Assembly: GCF_036226405.1 (NCBI RefSeq)
Contig: NZ_CP108464.1
Location: 7,626,001 to 7,690,000, forward strand
DNA from: Streptomyces sp. NBC_01260
GTDB taxonomy: Bacteria > Actinomycetota > Actinomycetes > Streptomycetales > Streptomycetaceae
Direction: 5' to 3'
Length of the DNA: 64,000 bases
Shown piece by piece: positions 19,103-27,050 of the stretch (position 1 is the first letter of the stretch; each line of letters opens with the position of its first letter). The notes below the pieces were generated by a model. It had not been told where the DNA came from. It made no database searches and saw only the letters and a program-made list of their open reading frames with translations. The translations under genes were made by a program, and so were the position numbers.

Positions 19103-19591
19103 TCAGGCGGGGAGCTGGGCCTCGATGGCCGCGACGAGCTCCGGGGACTCCGGGTCGGTAGCGGGACGGAGCCGGGCGACCGGCTCGCCCGCCGGGGAGA
19201 CCAGGAACTTCTCGAAGTTCCACTTGACGTCGCCGGCTTCGCCGTCCGCGTCCGCGAGCCGGGTCAGTTCCGCATAGAGCGGGTGCCGGCCCGCGCCGTT
19301 GACGTCCGTCTTCTCCAGCAGCGGGAAACTCACCCCGTACGTCGCGGAGCAGAACGCCTGGATCTCCTCCGAGCTCCCGGGCTCCTGTCCGGCGAACTGG
19401 TTGCACGGCACGCCGAGCACGGTGAACCCCCGGTCCCCGTAGGTCTTCTGGAGCCGCTCCAGTCCGGCGTACTGCGGGGTCAGCCCGCACTTGGAGGCAA
19501 CGTTGACCAGCAGGACGGCCTGGCCCCGGTAGGCGCCCAGCGTGGTCGGCTCGCCGGTCAGGGTGTGGAGCGGGATGTCGTACAGCGTCAT
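19103..19591 (-). CDS. Glutathione peroxidase-family thiol peroxidase
   Basis: A 162-residue peroxidase with the catalytic triad in context: Cys in NVASKCGLTPQY, Gln in GVPCNQFAGQEPGS and Trp in VKWNFEKFLV. Cysteine rather than selenocysteine is used. In actinomycetes, which lack glutathione, such enzymes are reduced by thioredoxin. The ATG at 19591 follows GAGGAG; upstream in-frame starts lack family homology. Confidence 0.92.
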   Translation of the reverse strand: MTLYDIPLHTLTGEPTTLGAYRGQAVLLVNVASKCGLTPQYAGLERLQKTYGDRGFTVLGVPCNQFAGQEPGSSEEIQAFCSATYGVSFPLLEKTDVNGAGRHPLYAELTRLADADGEAGDVKWNFEKFLVSPAGEPVARLRPATDPESPELVAAIEAQLPA

Positions 19592-19646
19592 GAGGGTCTC
19601 CTCGTAAATGGCTTCCACAGCCATTCTTACGCCCACAGGTCCCCAC

Positions 19647-20651
19647 TTATGCCCACAGGTTCATCGGGACGAAGCCGATCGCACGGCCGTCCGGATCCAG
19701 CAGCCTGCCCATCAGCTTGACGGCGCGCAGCGCGACCGCCCGGTCGGCGATCCGCAGATGGGGGAGGGACGAGGCGAGTCGTACCTCCAGGTCCTGGGCA
19801 TCCACCAGCGACGACACCCAGACCGTCGCGATCAGATTCTGCGGACCGGCCAGGCCGAGGCACTGCCGGATCTCCGGCAGCTTCGCCAACTCCCTTGCGG
19901 TGGAGTCGAGATGCTCGGGCGAGACAGTGCCGAAGAAGGTCACGGCGACCGGTGAGCCGGACAGTGAGCGGGTCAGGTCGCAGCGCAGCACCAGCCGGCC
20001 CGATTCCAGCAGCCGGTTCAGCCGGCGGCTCGCGGTGTTCACCGAGACGCCCAGCGCCTCGGCCAGTTCACTGAGTGACATCCGCCCGTTCTCGCCGATC
20101 GCCGTGACCAGCTCGGCGTACTCGGGCAGGTGCTGGGAGCCGCCCAGCGCCGAACGCCGGGACGCCGCCAGCGCCTCCTGCTGGGAACGGTTCAGGCTCG
20201 TCAGCCGCCAGACACTGCCCTCCGTGTAACTGCGGGTGACCAGATGGGCCCGGGTCGCCGTGATGCCGGGGATCGTGCCGAGCCGGTCCACGATGTAGCG
20301 CGAGAGCGCGCCGAAGCTGGTGGCCATGGCCGTGATCAGCAGGTCGCGGCCGCCCGCCGCGTGCTCCACGGTCACCGCGTGCGGGTCCGCCGACAGCAGC
20401 TCGGCCACGGCCCCCGCCTGTCCCGGCGCGCAGTCGATCTCGATCAGGGCACCGGCCCCCGAGCCGCCGAACGGATAGGCGGTCACCCAGGCATGGCCCG
20501 CCGTCCGCAGCCGCTCCCAGCGCCGGGCGACGGTCGCGGCGTCGATGTCCAGCGCCTTCGCCAGCTCCGTCCAGGGTGCCCGGGGGTTGATCTGCAAGGC
20601 GTTGACCAGGGCCAGGTCGAGCTCACTGAGTGAGGGCAGGTTTTCGGTCAT
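19647..20651 (-). CDS. Lrp/AsnC-type regulator with two HTH-RAM units
   Basis: A 334-residue protein made of two tandem AsnC-like halves. The first HTH is about 8-55 (LDLALVNALQINPRAPWTEL, AATVARRWERLR) and the second about 178-225 (LVTAIGENGRMSLSELAEAL, NTASRRLNRLL), each followed by a RAM-like ligand domain. The classic Lrp is half this length. It is divergent from the amidase/MFS/amidohydrolase genes with 151 bp between, so it is the likely regulator of that cassette. The ligand is probably an amino acid or amide metabolite (inference). Confidence 0.85.
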   Translation of the reverse strand: MTENLPSLSELDLALVNALQINPRAPWTELAKALDIDAATVARRWERLRTAGHAWVTAYPFGGSGAGALIEIDCAPGQAGAVAELLSADPHAVTVEHAAGGRDLLITAMATSFGALSRYIVDRLGTIPGITATRAHLVTRSYTEGSVWRLTSLNRSQQEALAASRRSALGGSQHLPEYAELVTAIGENGRMSLSELAEALGVSVNTASRRLNRLLESGRLVLRCDLTRSLSGSPVAVTFFGTVSPEHLDSTARELAKLPEIRQCLGLAGPQNLIATVWVSSLVDAQDLEVRLASSLPHLRIADRAVALRAVKLMGRLLDPDGRAIGFVPMNLWA

Positions 20652-20802
20652 CGGGGATCCGTATCGGTAAGCGCTGTGGGAAAAAACTGCATTGGATCGC
20701 GATTTATGACAGGGATAAGCAATTCGGGGCCACGTCTTGATCGGAGATTAGCATCGCCCTACCTCATCAGATCCAGCCAGTTTCCCGCCCCGGAGGCGCC
20801 TC

Positions 20803-22362
20803 GTGCAGCAGCCGTTCGCTACCCTCGCCGAGGCCGCCTCCGCCCTCCGATCGGGCGCCGTCGGCAGTCGGGAGCTCGTCGCCGCCGCGCTCGCCGATGC
20901 CGACGTACTCGATCCGCTGCTCGGTGTGTATGTGACCCGCTTCCCGGAACAGGCACTCGCCGCCGCCCGCGCGGCCGACTCCCGCCCGGCCGCCGAACGC
21001 GGCCCGCTGCACGGGCTGCCGCTCGCCGTGAAGGACAACCTCGCCACCGTCGAGGGCCCGGCCACCGCGCAGAGCCCCGCCCATGACCCGCACTGGTGGC
21101 GCGGGCTCGACGCGCCCGCCGTCGCCCGGCTGCGCCGAGCCGGGGCCGTCGTCCTCGGCAAGACCACCATGGCCGAGTACGCCATGGGCCGCCCCGATCC
21201 CGCCCACCCCTTCCCAGTGCCCCGCAACCCCTGGGACCCCGAGCGGTGGACCGGCGGGTCGAGCACCGGCAACGGAGCGGGCATCGCCTCCGGACTCTTC
21301 CTCGGCGCCCTCGGCAGCGACACCTCCGGCAGCGTCCGGCTGCCCGCCGCCCTGTGCGGCACCACCGGCCTGAAGACCACCTTCGGACTGCTGCCCACCG
21401 ACGGCTGCCTGCCGCTCAGCCCCTCGCAGGACGTCCTCGGACCGATGGCCGTCAGCGCCCGGGACTGCGGGCTCCTCCTCGACGCGCTGACCGGGCAGCC
21501 GGGCCGGGCGCCCGCTCCCGTCGGTATACGAGGACTGCGCATCGGCGTCCCGTACGGACTCCTCGACACACCGGGCATCACCGGTCCGTGCCGCGCGGCC
21601 TTCCAGGAGGCGCTGCGGACCCTGCGCGAACTCGGTTGCGAGATAAGGGAGTTCGAACTCCCGGAGTTCGGTGCGCTGCTGGCCGTCAATGCCGTCACCA
21701 TGCTCGCCGAGGCCTTCTCCGAGCACGGCGAACGGCTCGCAGCCGACTGGACCGGGCACGGGCGGGGCTTTCGCCGGCTGGCCGCCGCGGGCGGACTGGT
21801 TCCCGCGCACCTCTACCTCCGCGCCCAGCGCACCCGCGAACGGCTCACCGCCGCGCTGCTGGAGCGGATGGACGGCCCCGCCGGGGCCGACCTGATCGCC
21901 ACCCCGACCTGGCCCGCGCCCGCCCGCCCGTACGCCCAGGAAACCGCCCCCGGCGACGAGCTCAACCTCACCGCCGTCTGGAACCCCACCGGCTTCCCGG
22001 CCCTCGCGCTGCCCATGGGCGCCGACCCGGCCGGACTGCCGCTCTCCCTCCAACTGGCCGGCCGGCCCCGCAGCGAGCACACCCTGCTCCGTGCGGGCGA
22101 GGCCTTCCAGTCCGTCACCACCTGGCATCTGCGCCGGGCCGCGCCCGACCCCCGGCACCGGCCCGCCCCGCTCCGCGACCCGGACCGCGAAGATCCGGCG
22201 CCCGCCTCCCCGACACCCTCCACACCCGGCCCCGGCCGTGTCCCGGCCGACGTGGAGGAGGCCCTGGCGGCCGTCGGCATCACCCCGGGCCCGGCCGATC
22301 TGGCCGTCGTCCGGGCCGTGGCCCGCGCGCTCCTCGCAGCCGGCCGGCAGCCGGCCGCCTGA
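20803..22362 (+). CDS. Amidase signature family hydrolase
   Basis: A 519-residue amidase. The Ser-cisSer-Lys triad is visible: Lys in LPLAVKDNL, Ser in GGSSTGNGAGIASG and the nucleophile Ser in LGSDTSGSVRLPAALCG. After the catalytic domain (to about 450) there is a Pro-rich linker and a small C-terminal helical extension (about 470-519) not typical of the family. Translation starts at GTG 20803 with GGAGG six bases before. It is the first gene of a three-gene plus-strand run with an MFS permease and an amidohydrolase, suggesting uptake and stepwise hydrolysis of an amide substrate. Confidence 0.9.
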   Translation: MQQPFATLAEAASALRSGAVGSRELVAAALADADVLDPLLGVYVTRFPEQALAAARAADSRPAAERGPLHGLPLAVKDNLATVEGPATAQSPAHDPHWWRGLDAPAVARLRRAGAVVLGKTTMAEYAMGRPDPAHPFPVPRNPWDPERWTGGSSTGNGAGIASGLFLGALGSDTSGSVRLPAALCGTTGLKTTFGLLPTDGCLPLSPSQDVLGPMAVSARDCGLLLDALTGQPGRAPAPVGIRGLRIGVPYGLLDTPGITGPCRAAFQEALRTLRELGCEIREFELPEFGALLAVNAVTMLAEAFSEHGERLAADWTGHGRGFRRLAAAGGLVPAHLYLRAQRTRERLTAALLERMDGPAGADLIATPTWPAPARPYAQETAPGDELNLTAVWNPTGFPALALPMGADPAGLPLSLQLAGRPRSEHTLLRAGEAFQSVTTWHLRRAAPDPRHRPAPLRDPDREDPAPASPTPSTPGPGRVPADVEEALAAVGITPGPADLAVVRAVARALLAAGRQPAA

Positions 22363-22482
22363 TCCGCCCCGGACCCAGCCGTACCCGTACCCGCTCTCCG
22401 AAGTGCCCTTGCCGCGAACCCTTCCTGCCCCACCACCACCCGCCGCGCCCGTGTGCGCGGCCGTGCCCAAGTGGAGATCCCC

Positions 22483-23913
22483 ATGTCGCGTATCCAGCCC
22501 ACCGCGGGCGCCGGCGCGCCTGGCCTCGGCGGCGCCCGCGTCGCCGCGGTCGTCGGATTCCTGGTCTTCGTCGAACTGACCAGCGGCATCATCCAGGGGA
22601 TGATGCCGACCCTGCTGCCCGAACTCGGCGCCGTTCTCCACGTCGGAGCGGGCGACCTCAACTGGGTCAACGCCGCACAGCTCCTCGCCGCCGCCGTCTC
22701 CGTACCGCTGTTCGGCCGGCTCGGGGACATGTACGGCCACCGGCGGCTGCTGCGGATCGCGGTCCTGTGCCTGGTCGCCGGATCGGTCCTGGTCGCCTGG
22801 TCGCCCTCCTTCGAGGTACTGCTGGTGGGACGTGTCCTCCAGGGGCCGCTCGCCGCGCTGCTGCCCCTGGAGATCGGGCTGGTCCGCGACCGCCTCGACG
22901 CCGCGGGTGCCCGTAGCGCCATAGCCCTGCTCGTCGGCGCACTCACCTTCGGCGCCAGCGCCGGAATGGTCATCGCCGGTCTGCTGCGCGAAGTCATCTC
23001 CTCCGTGCACGGCGTGCTCTGGATCCCGGCCGGCACGACCGTGCTGTGCGCCGGAGTCGTCTTCTTCCTGGTGCCCGAGTCGAAGAACCGCGCCCCGGGC
23101 AGGGTCGACTGGGCCGGAGCCGGACTCCTCAGCGTCGGACTCGCCACGCTGCTGCTCGGCATCTCCCAGGGACCCAAGTGGGGCTGGAGCGACGGCTGGA
23201 CGCTGACGCTCCTCGCGGTCGCCGCCTGCACGCTCGTCGTCTGGGTCCTGGTCGAACTCCGCGTCGCCGAGCCCATCGTCGACATCCGCCTCACCGTGCG
23301 GCGCACCCTGCTCCCCGTGTACGCGGCCAGCTTCCTGCTGGGCACCGCGCTCTTCGGCGCCCAGACCGCCGCCGTCCTCTTCGTCTCCTCGCCCGCCGGC
23401 GAACTCGGTTACGGATTCGGCTACGACGCCCTCGGAATCGCGTGGCTGATGCTGCCGTCCGGCGTGATGGCGTTCGCCGCCTCGCTGGTCGCCTCCCGGC
23501 TCTTCCGGCTGATCGGCGGACGCGGCGCCCTCGCGCTCAGCGGGCTCCTCATGGCCGCCGGCTATGTGTTCCTGATCGTGGCGCACGACGAGCCCTGGCA
23601 GTTCGTCGTGGTCAACGCCGTCGTCGGTTCGGGTGTCGGCCTGGCCCTCAGCGCCATGCCCGTCCTCATCGTCGACGCCAGCCCGCACGAGCGCACCGCG
23701 ATCGCCACCGGCATCTACAACACCGCCAAGACAGTGGGGGGTTCGGTCGCCGGAGCCGTCTTCGCGGCCATCCTCACCGCGATCACCTTCAAGGGCACGA
23801 AGATCCCCACGATCGACGCCTACACCACCGTGTGGTGGTGCTGCGCGGGCGTGTCGGTCCTGGTCGCCGTCGCTGCGGCCGTCGTCGCCCGGCCGCGTAC
23901 CGCCCTCAACTGA
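22483..23913 (+). CDS. MFS transporter (DHA2-like, about 14 TM)
   Basis: A 476-residue membrane transporter with the MFS loop motif in LFGRLGDMYGHRRLLRIAV near residue 75 and many hydrophobic segments. The antiporter-type motif region LVGRVLQGPLAALLPLEIGLVRD follows. The ATG at 22483 has GGAG six bases upstream. It lies between the amidase and amidohydrolase genes, 120 bp after the former and 46 bp before the latter, so it may move their substrate or product. Direction cannot be told from sequence. Confidence 0.88.
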   Translation: MSRIQPTAGAGAPGLGGARVAAVVGFLVFVELTSGIIQGMMPTLLPELGAVLHVGAGDLNWVNAAQLLAAAVSVPLFGRLGDMYGHRRLLRIAVLCLVAGSVLVAWSPSFEVLLVGRVLQGPLAALLPLEIGLVRDRLDAAGARSAIALLVGALTFGASAGMVIAGLLREVISSVHGVLWIPAGTTVLCAGVVFFLVPESKNRAPGRVDWAGAGLLSVGLATLLLGISQGPKWGWSDGWTLTLLAVAACTLVVWVLVELRVAEPIVDIRLTVRRTLLPVYAASFLLGTALFGAQTAAVLFVSSPAGELGYGFGYDALGIAWLMLPSGVMAFAASLVASRLFRLIGGRGALALSGLLMAAGYVFLIVAHDEPWQFVVVNAVVGSGVGLALSAMPVLIVDASPHERTAIATGIYNTAKTVGGSVAGAVFAAILTAITFKGTKIPTIDAYTTVWWCCAGVSVLVAVAAAVVARPRTALN

Positions 23914-23959
23914 CCTGCCACCCACCCGAATCCGCACACTCCAGGGAAGGAACAGCGCC

Positions 23960-25207
23960 ATGCCCGCGCCCACCACCCCCGTACTCCTGCACAACGGCCT
24001 GCTCATCGACGGCACCGGCGCCGACCCCGTCCGTGACGGCTCGCTGCTCATCGAGGACGGACGCGTCCGCTGGGCGGGCCCGTCCGCCGACTGTCCGGTA
24101 CCCGCCGAGGGGACCCGGCGCATCGACGTCCGCGGCGGCACGATCCTGCCGGGCTTCATCGACTGCCACGTCCACATGGCGGCTCCCGGCACCGCACTGA
24201 GCCATGCCGAGATCGCCACCATGCCGCGCAGCCTGCTCACCTTCCTGGCCGCACCCCGGATGCGGCAGACACTCGAAGCCGGTGTCACCACGGCCCGGGA
24301 CCTGGGTGGGGCGGATGCCGGACACCGGCGGGCCGTCGAGTCCGGACTGCTGGTCGGCCCCCGGCTGCTGGTGGCCGTCGCCATGCTCAGCCCGACCGGC
24401 GGGCACGGCGACTTCCGGGCCGGGAACGACGACCGCGCCAACGACAACACCATGGGGCGGCTGGCCGACGGCACCTCCGAATGCCGCAGGGCGGTGCGCG
24501 GTGTGCTGCGCCAGGGCGCCGACTGCGTCAAGATCGCCGCGACCGGCGGCGTGTGGAGCCCCACCGACCAGCCCGACGACGACGGATTCCTGGAGGACGA
24601 GATCCGCACGATCACGAAGATCGCCGCCGGGCACCGGGGCAAGAAGGTCGCCGCCCACGCCCAGGGCAGGGGCGGCATCCTCAACGCCGTACGGGGCGGG
24701 GTCGCCAGCGTCGAGCACGGCTACGAGATCGACGACGAGGCCATCGACCTGATGCTGGAGCGCGGCACGTTCCTCGTACCGACGCTCACCACCGCCCACA
24801 CCGATCCGGACCCGAAGAAGGCGGCGCCCTGGGCGTACGCGAAGAAGAAGCACTGGCAGGAGGTCGCCCGCCGGCACATCCCGCACGCCATCGAGCGCGG
24901 GGTGCGGGTCGCCATGGGAACCGACTGCGGCATCGCCGAGCACGGTACCAACCTGCGTGAGCTGGGGCACCTCGTGGACTGCGGCATGACCCCGATGGGC
25001 GCGCTGCGCGCCGGAACCGCGGAGGCCGCCGAGCTCCTCGGTATCGCCCACGAGACCGGCACCCTGGAGCCCGGCAAGCGCGCCGATGTCGTCATAGCCC
25101 GCGGCAACCCGCTCGACGACATCCACGCCCTCGGCGATCCCGGGAACATCCTGGTGGTGATGAAGGACGGCGTCGTCTACAAGGACGCCGACGGGCTCGC
25201 CGCCTGA
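23960..25207 (+). CDS. Metal-dependent amidohydrolase (imidazolonepropionase-like)
   Basis: A 415-residue TIM-barrel hydrolase with the metal ligands in GFIDCHVHM (HxH), a probable carbamylated lysine in CVKIAATGG, His in KVAAHAQG and SVEHGYE, and the catalytic Asp in AMGTDCG. The C-terminus GTLEPGKRADVVIARGNPLDD is typical of the amidohydrolase beta-sandwich. AAGGA precedes the ATG. Related enzymes hydrolyse dipeptides or cyclic amides. Its 3' end overlaps the convergent acetyltransferase gene by 31 bp. Confidence 0.9.
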   Translation: MPAPTTPVLLHNGLLIDGTGADPVRDGSLLIEDGRVRWAGPSADCPVPAEGTRRIDVRGGTILPGFIDCHVHMAAPGTALSHAEIATMPRSLLTFLAAPRMRQTLEAGVTTARDLGGADAGHRRAVESGLLVGPRLLVAVAMLSPTGGHGDFRAGNDDRANDNTMGRLADGTSECRRAVRGVLRQGADCVKIAATGGVWSPTDQPDDDGFLEDEIRTITKIAAGHRGKKVAAHAQGRGGILNAVRGGVASVEHGYEIDDEAIDLMLERGTFLVPTLTTAHTDPDPKKAAPWAYAKKKHWQEVARRHIPHAIERGVRVAMGTDCGIAEHGTNLRELGHLVDCGMTPMGALRAGTAEAAELLGIAHETGTLEPGKRADVVIARGNPLDDIHALGDPGNILVVMKDGVVYKDADGLAA

Positions 25208-25743
25208 GCCGGTGCGGGTCCGGCCGGGCCGACCGCCTTGTAGTAGTAGGTGGTCGGCCTGAGGACGCCCGCCGGGTCGGCGGCGTAGTCCGGGACGGAC
25301 CCGCACTCGGTCCAGCCCGCCGAGCGGTAGAGCCGCTCCGCGGCGCTGCCGCTCTCGGTGTCCAGGACGAGCAGCCTGACGCCGTCCCCGGCCGCCGAGC
25401 GCTCGACCGCGTCCAGCAGTGACCGTCCGAGGCCCCGGCCCTGCGCCGACGGACGGACCATCAGCTTGGCGACCTCCGCGCGATGGCGGGCGTTCGGCAG
25501 CGGCGCCCGGACCAGAGCGATGGTCCCGGCGATCCGCTCACCGTCCCGGGCGATCCAGATCTGCTGGTGCCCGGCCGCCAGGGACGCGGCGCGCTCCCGC
25601 CACCAGCAGGCGGCCGAGCCCCGGTCCAGCGGCGCGAGGAACCCCACGGAGGATCCGCCGTCGACGGTCTCCACCAGGAGCGCGGCCAGCTCATCGGCGT
25701 ACGTGACCAGTTCGGGTGCGGACACCGGGACGATCTCGGTCAT
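25177..25743 (-). CDS. GNAT-family N-acetyltransferase
   Basis: A 188-residue acetyltransferase with the acetyl-CoA-binding motif in VAKLMVRPSAQGRGLGRSLL and the following YRSAGWTE segment of the fold. The C-terminal tail is Pro/Ala-rich. It starts 13 bp after the XRE-cupin gene on the same strand and is almost certainly co-transcribed with it. The substrate is unknown. Confidence 0.87.
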   Translation of the reverse strand: MTEIVPVSAPELVTYADELAALLVETVDGGSSVGFLAPLDRGSAACWWRERAASLAAGHQQIWIARDGERIAGTIALVRAPLPNARHRAEVAKLMVRPSAQGRGLGRSLLDAVERSAAGDGVRLLVLDTESGSAAERLYRSAGWTECGSVPDYAADPAGVLRPTTYYYKAVGPAGPAPAQAASPSASL

Positions 25744-25756
25744 ACGACAGGTCCTT

Positions 25757-26329
25757 TCACGGCAGAACGATCATCAGTGCGTAACGGACCCTTGCCGGGC
25801 CCGGACAGTGGAAACGCGAGGGGCCGCGGAGCCGGAAGCGCAGGCAGTCGCCGGTGCGGACGGTGTGCACGGTGTCGTCCACGGTGATCTCGACCGTCCC
25901 CTCCAGGACCCAGATGTGCTGCTCCAGGCCGGGGACGGGCGGGTTCTCGTACGCGATCGCGGCGCCCGCGTCGAGCACCCCCTCGACCACCTCCGCGCGC
26001 AGTCCGGCATGAGGTGGCGAGACCGACCGGCGCACGAACCCGGACTCCTCGTCCCGCCACACCGGCTGGCGCCCGGCGGGCACCAGCCGCGGTGGCTCCG
26101 CCTCCACCTCCAGCAGCAGCCGCGACATGGTCCGCCCGTGGACGGTGCACAGCCGGCCGAGCAGGGCGGCGGTCGGACTCAGCTCGCCGCGCTCCAGCCG
26201 CGAGAGCGTCGAGCGGCTCACCCCCGCACGGTGCGCCAGCTCCTCCAGCGACCAGCCGCGCTCGGCGCGGAGTTCGGCCAGCCGCGCCGCGAGCCTGGCA
26301 TCGACGGTGTCGGGTCCGGCGCTCTCCAT
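25757..26329 (-). CDS. XRE-family regulator with C-terminal cupin domain
   Basis: A 190-residue regulator: HTH_3 domain at about 12-66 (ELRAERGWSLEELAHRAGVS followed by RSTLSRLERGE) and a cupin at about 110-185 (ENPPVPGLEQHIWVLEGTVE, GDCLRFRL). In this class the cupin senses a small molecule. The start is uncertain: ATG 26329 begins the conserved part, while an ATG at 26350 adds seven residues and sits inside a palindrome. It probably controls itself and the downstream acetyltransferase. Confidence 0.87.
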   Translation of the reverse strand: MESAGPDTVDARLAARLAELRAERGWSLEELAHRAGVSRSTLSRLERGELSPTAALLGRLCTVHGRTMSRLLLEVEAEPPRLVPAGRQPVWRDEESGFVRRSVSPPHAGLRAEVVEGVLDAGAAIAYENPPVPGLEQHIWVLEGTVEITVDDTVHTVRTGDCLRFRLRGPSRFHCPGPARVRYALMIVLP

Positions 26330-26342
26330 CTCTCTCACACAA

Positions 26343-26368
26343 GAGATCATATCTCCATTTCGAGAAAT
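26343..26368. promoter_or_regulatory. Two adjacent palindromes, candidate operator of the XRE-cupin gene
   Basis: GAGATCATATCTC (26343-26355) and ATTTCGAGAAAT (26357-26368) are perfect inverted repeats (5-3-5 and 5-2-5) lying one base apart just upstream of the regulator start. The stretch is AT-rich for this genome, so it may also contain the promoter. Confidence 0.5.
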
Positions 26369-26501
26369 CCCGGCTCGGGATCCCGTCCGCGGATCCGCCG
26401 TGCTGCCGGTCGGGTGCTGTCGTGCCACGCTTGGGTCTGGGGGAGGTCCGGCCGGGCCCGCATGGCCCTGCCGAGTGGCTCTGCTACCCGAGGAGGCCGA
26501 T

Positions 26502-26939
26502 ATGGCCGGCACCGGCAGCCAACCGCGAGCGGCGCACAGCACCGCTCCGCACTCACGACGTCCCTTCGTGGAGGGATGGACCGTCTTCGCCGCGGTCCTG
26601 ATGATCTTCGGCGGGATCATGGCGATCTTCCAGGGCATCTCTGCCATCGCCAAGGACGACGTCTTCGTCGCCACCCGCAACTACGTCTTCCAGTTCAACC
26701 TGACCAGCTGGGGCTGGATCCACCTCATCCTGGGCATCGTCATCATCCTCGCCGGCCTCGCGCTGTTCACCGGAGCCGCGTGGGCGCGCGCAGTCGGCAT
26801 CGTCGTGGCGGGACTGGGCGCGCTCGCCAACTTCATGTGGCTGCCCCACTATCCGCTGTGGTCCATCGTGCTCATCGCCATCGACATCTTCATCATCTGG
26901 GCGCTCTGCGCAGGACCCTGGACGCGGGCCGACGCCTGA
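26502..26939 (+). CDS. Small four-TM membrane protein
   Basis: A 145-residue protein with a 20-residue polar N-terminus and four hydrophobic helices (about 24-44, 66-84, 90-110, 114-134). The pattern VEGWTVFAAVLMIFGGIMAI ... LILGIVIILAGLALFTG resembles a conserved actinobacterial family of unknown function (DUF7144-like). The start at 26502 follows AGGAGG by five bases. It ends in a hairpin and stands alone. Confidence 0.83.
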   Translation: MAGTGSQPRAAHSTAPHSRRPFVEGWTVFAAVLMIFGGIMAIFQGISAIAKDDVFVATRNYVFQFNLTSWGWIHLILGIVIILAGLALFTGAAWARAVGIVVAGLGALANFMWLPHYPLWSIVLIAIDIFIIWALCAGPWTRADA

Positions 26940-26950
26940 CGGCACCGCCG

Positions 26951-26987
26951 CGCGTCCGTCCGGCAAGAAGCGGGCCGGACGGACGCG
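26951..26987. terminator. Hairpin terminator
   Basis: A 14-bp perfect stem (CGCGTCCGTCCGGC, 9-nt loop) lies 12 bp after the small membrane protein gene, between it and the convergent antiporter gene. Confidence 0.75.
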
Positions 26988-27050
26988 GGGTGGCCGGGGA
27001 GCAGTGGGCGTTGGGCAACTCTTCCGCAGGGGCGCCCGGTACGGCGGCCC

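Noticed and set aside
20767..24684. Very long minus-strand open frame (1305 codons) across the amidase, MFS and amidohydrolase genes
   Set aside because: It is antisense to three genes with clear domains and reads as low-complexity Gly/Arg/Glu sequence with no recognisable domain; a GC-skew artefact.
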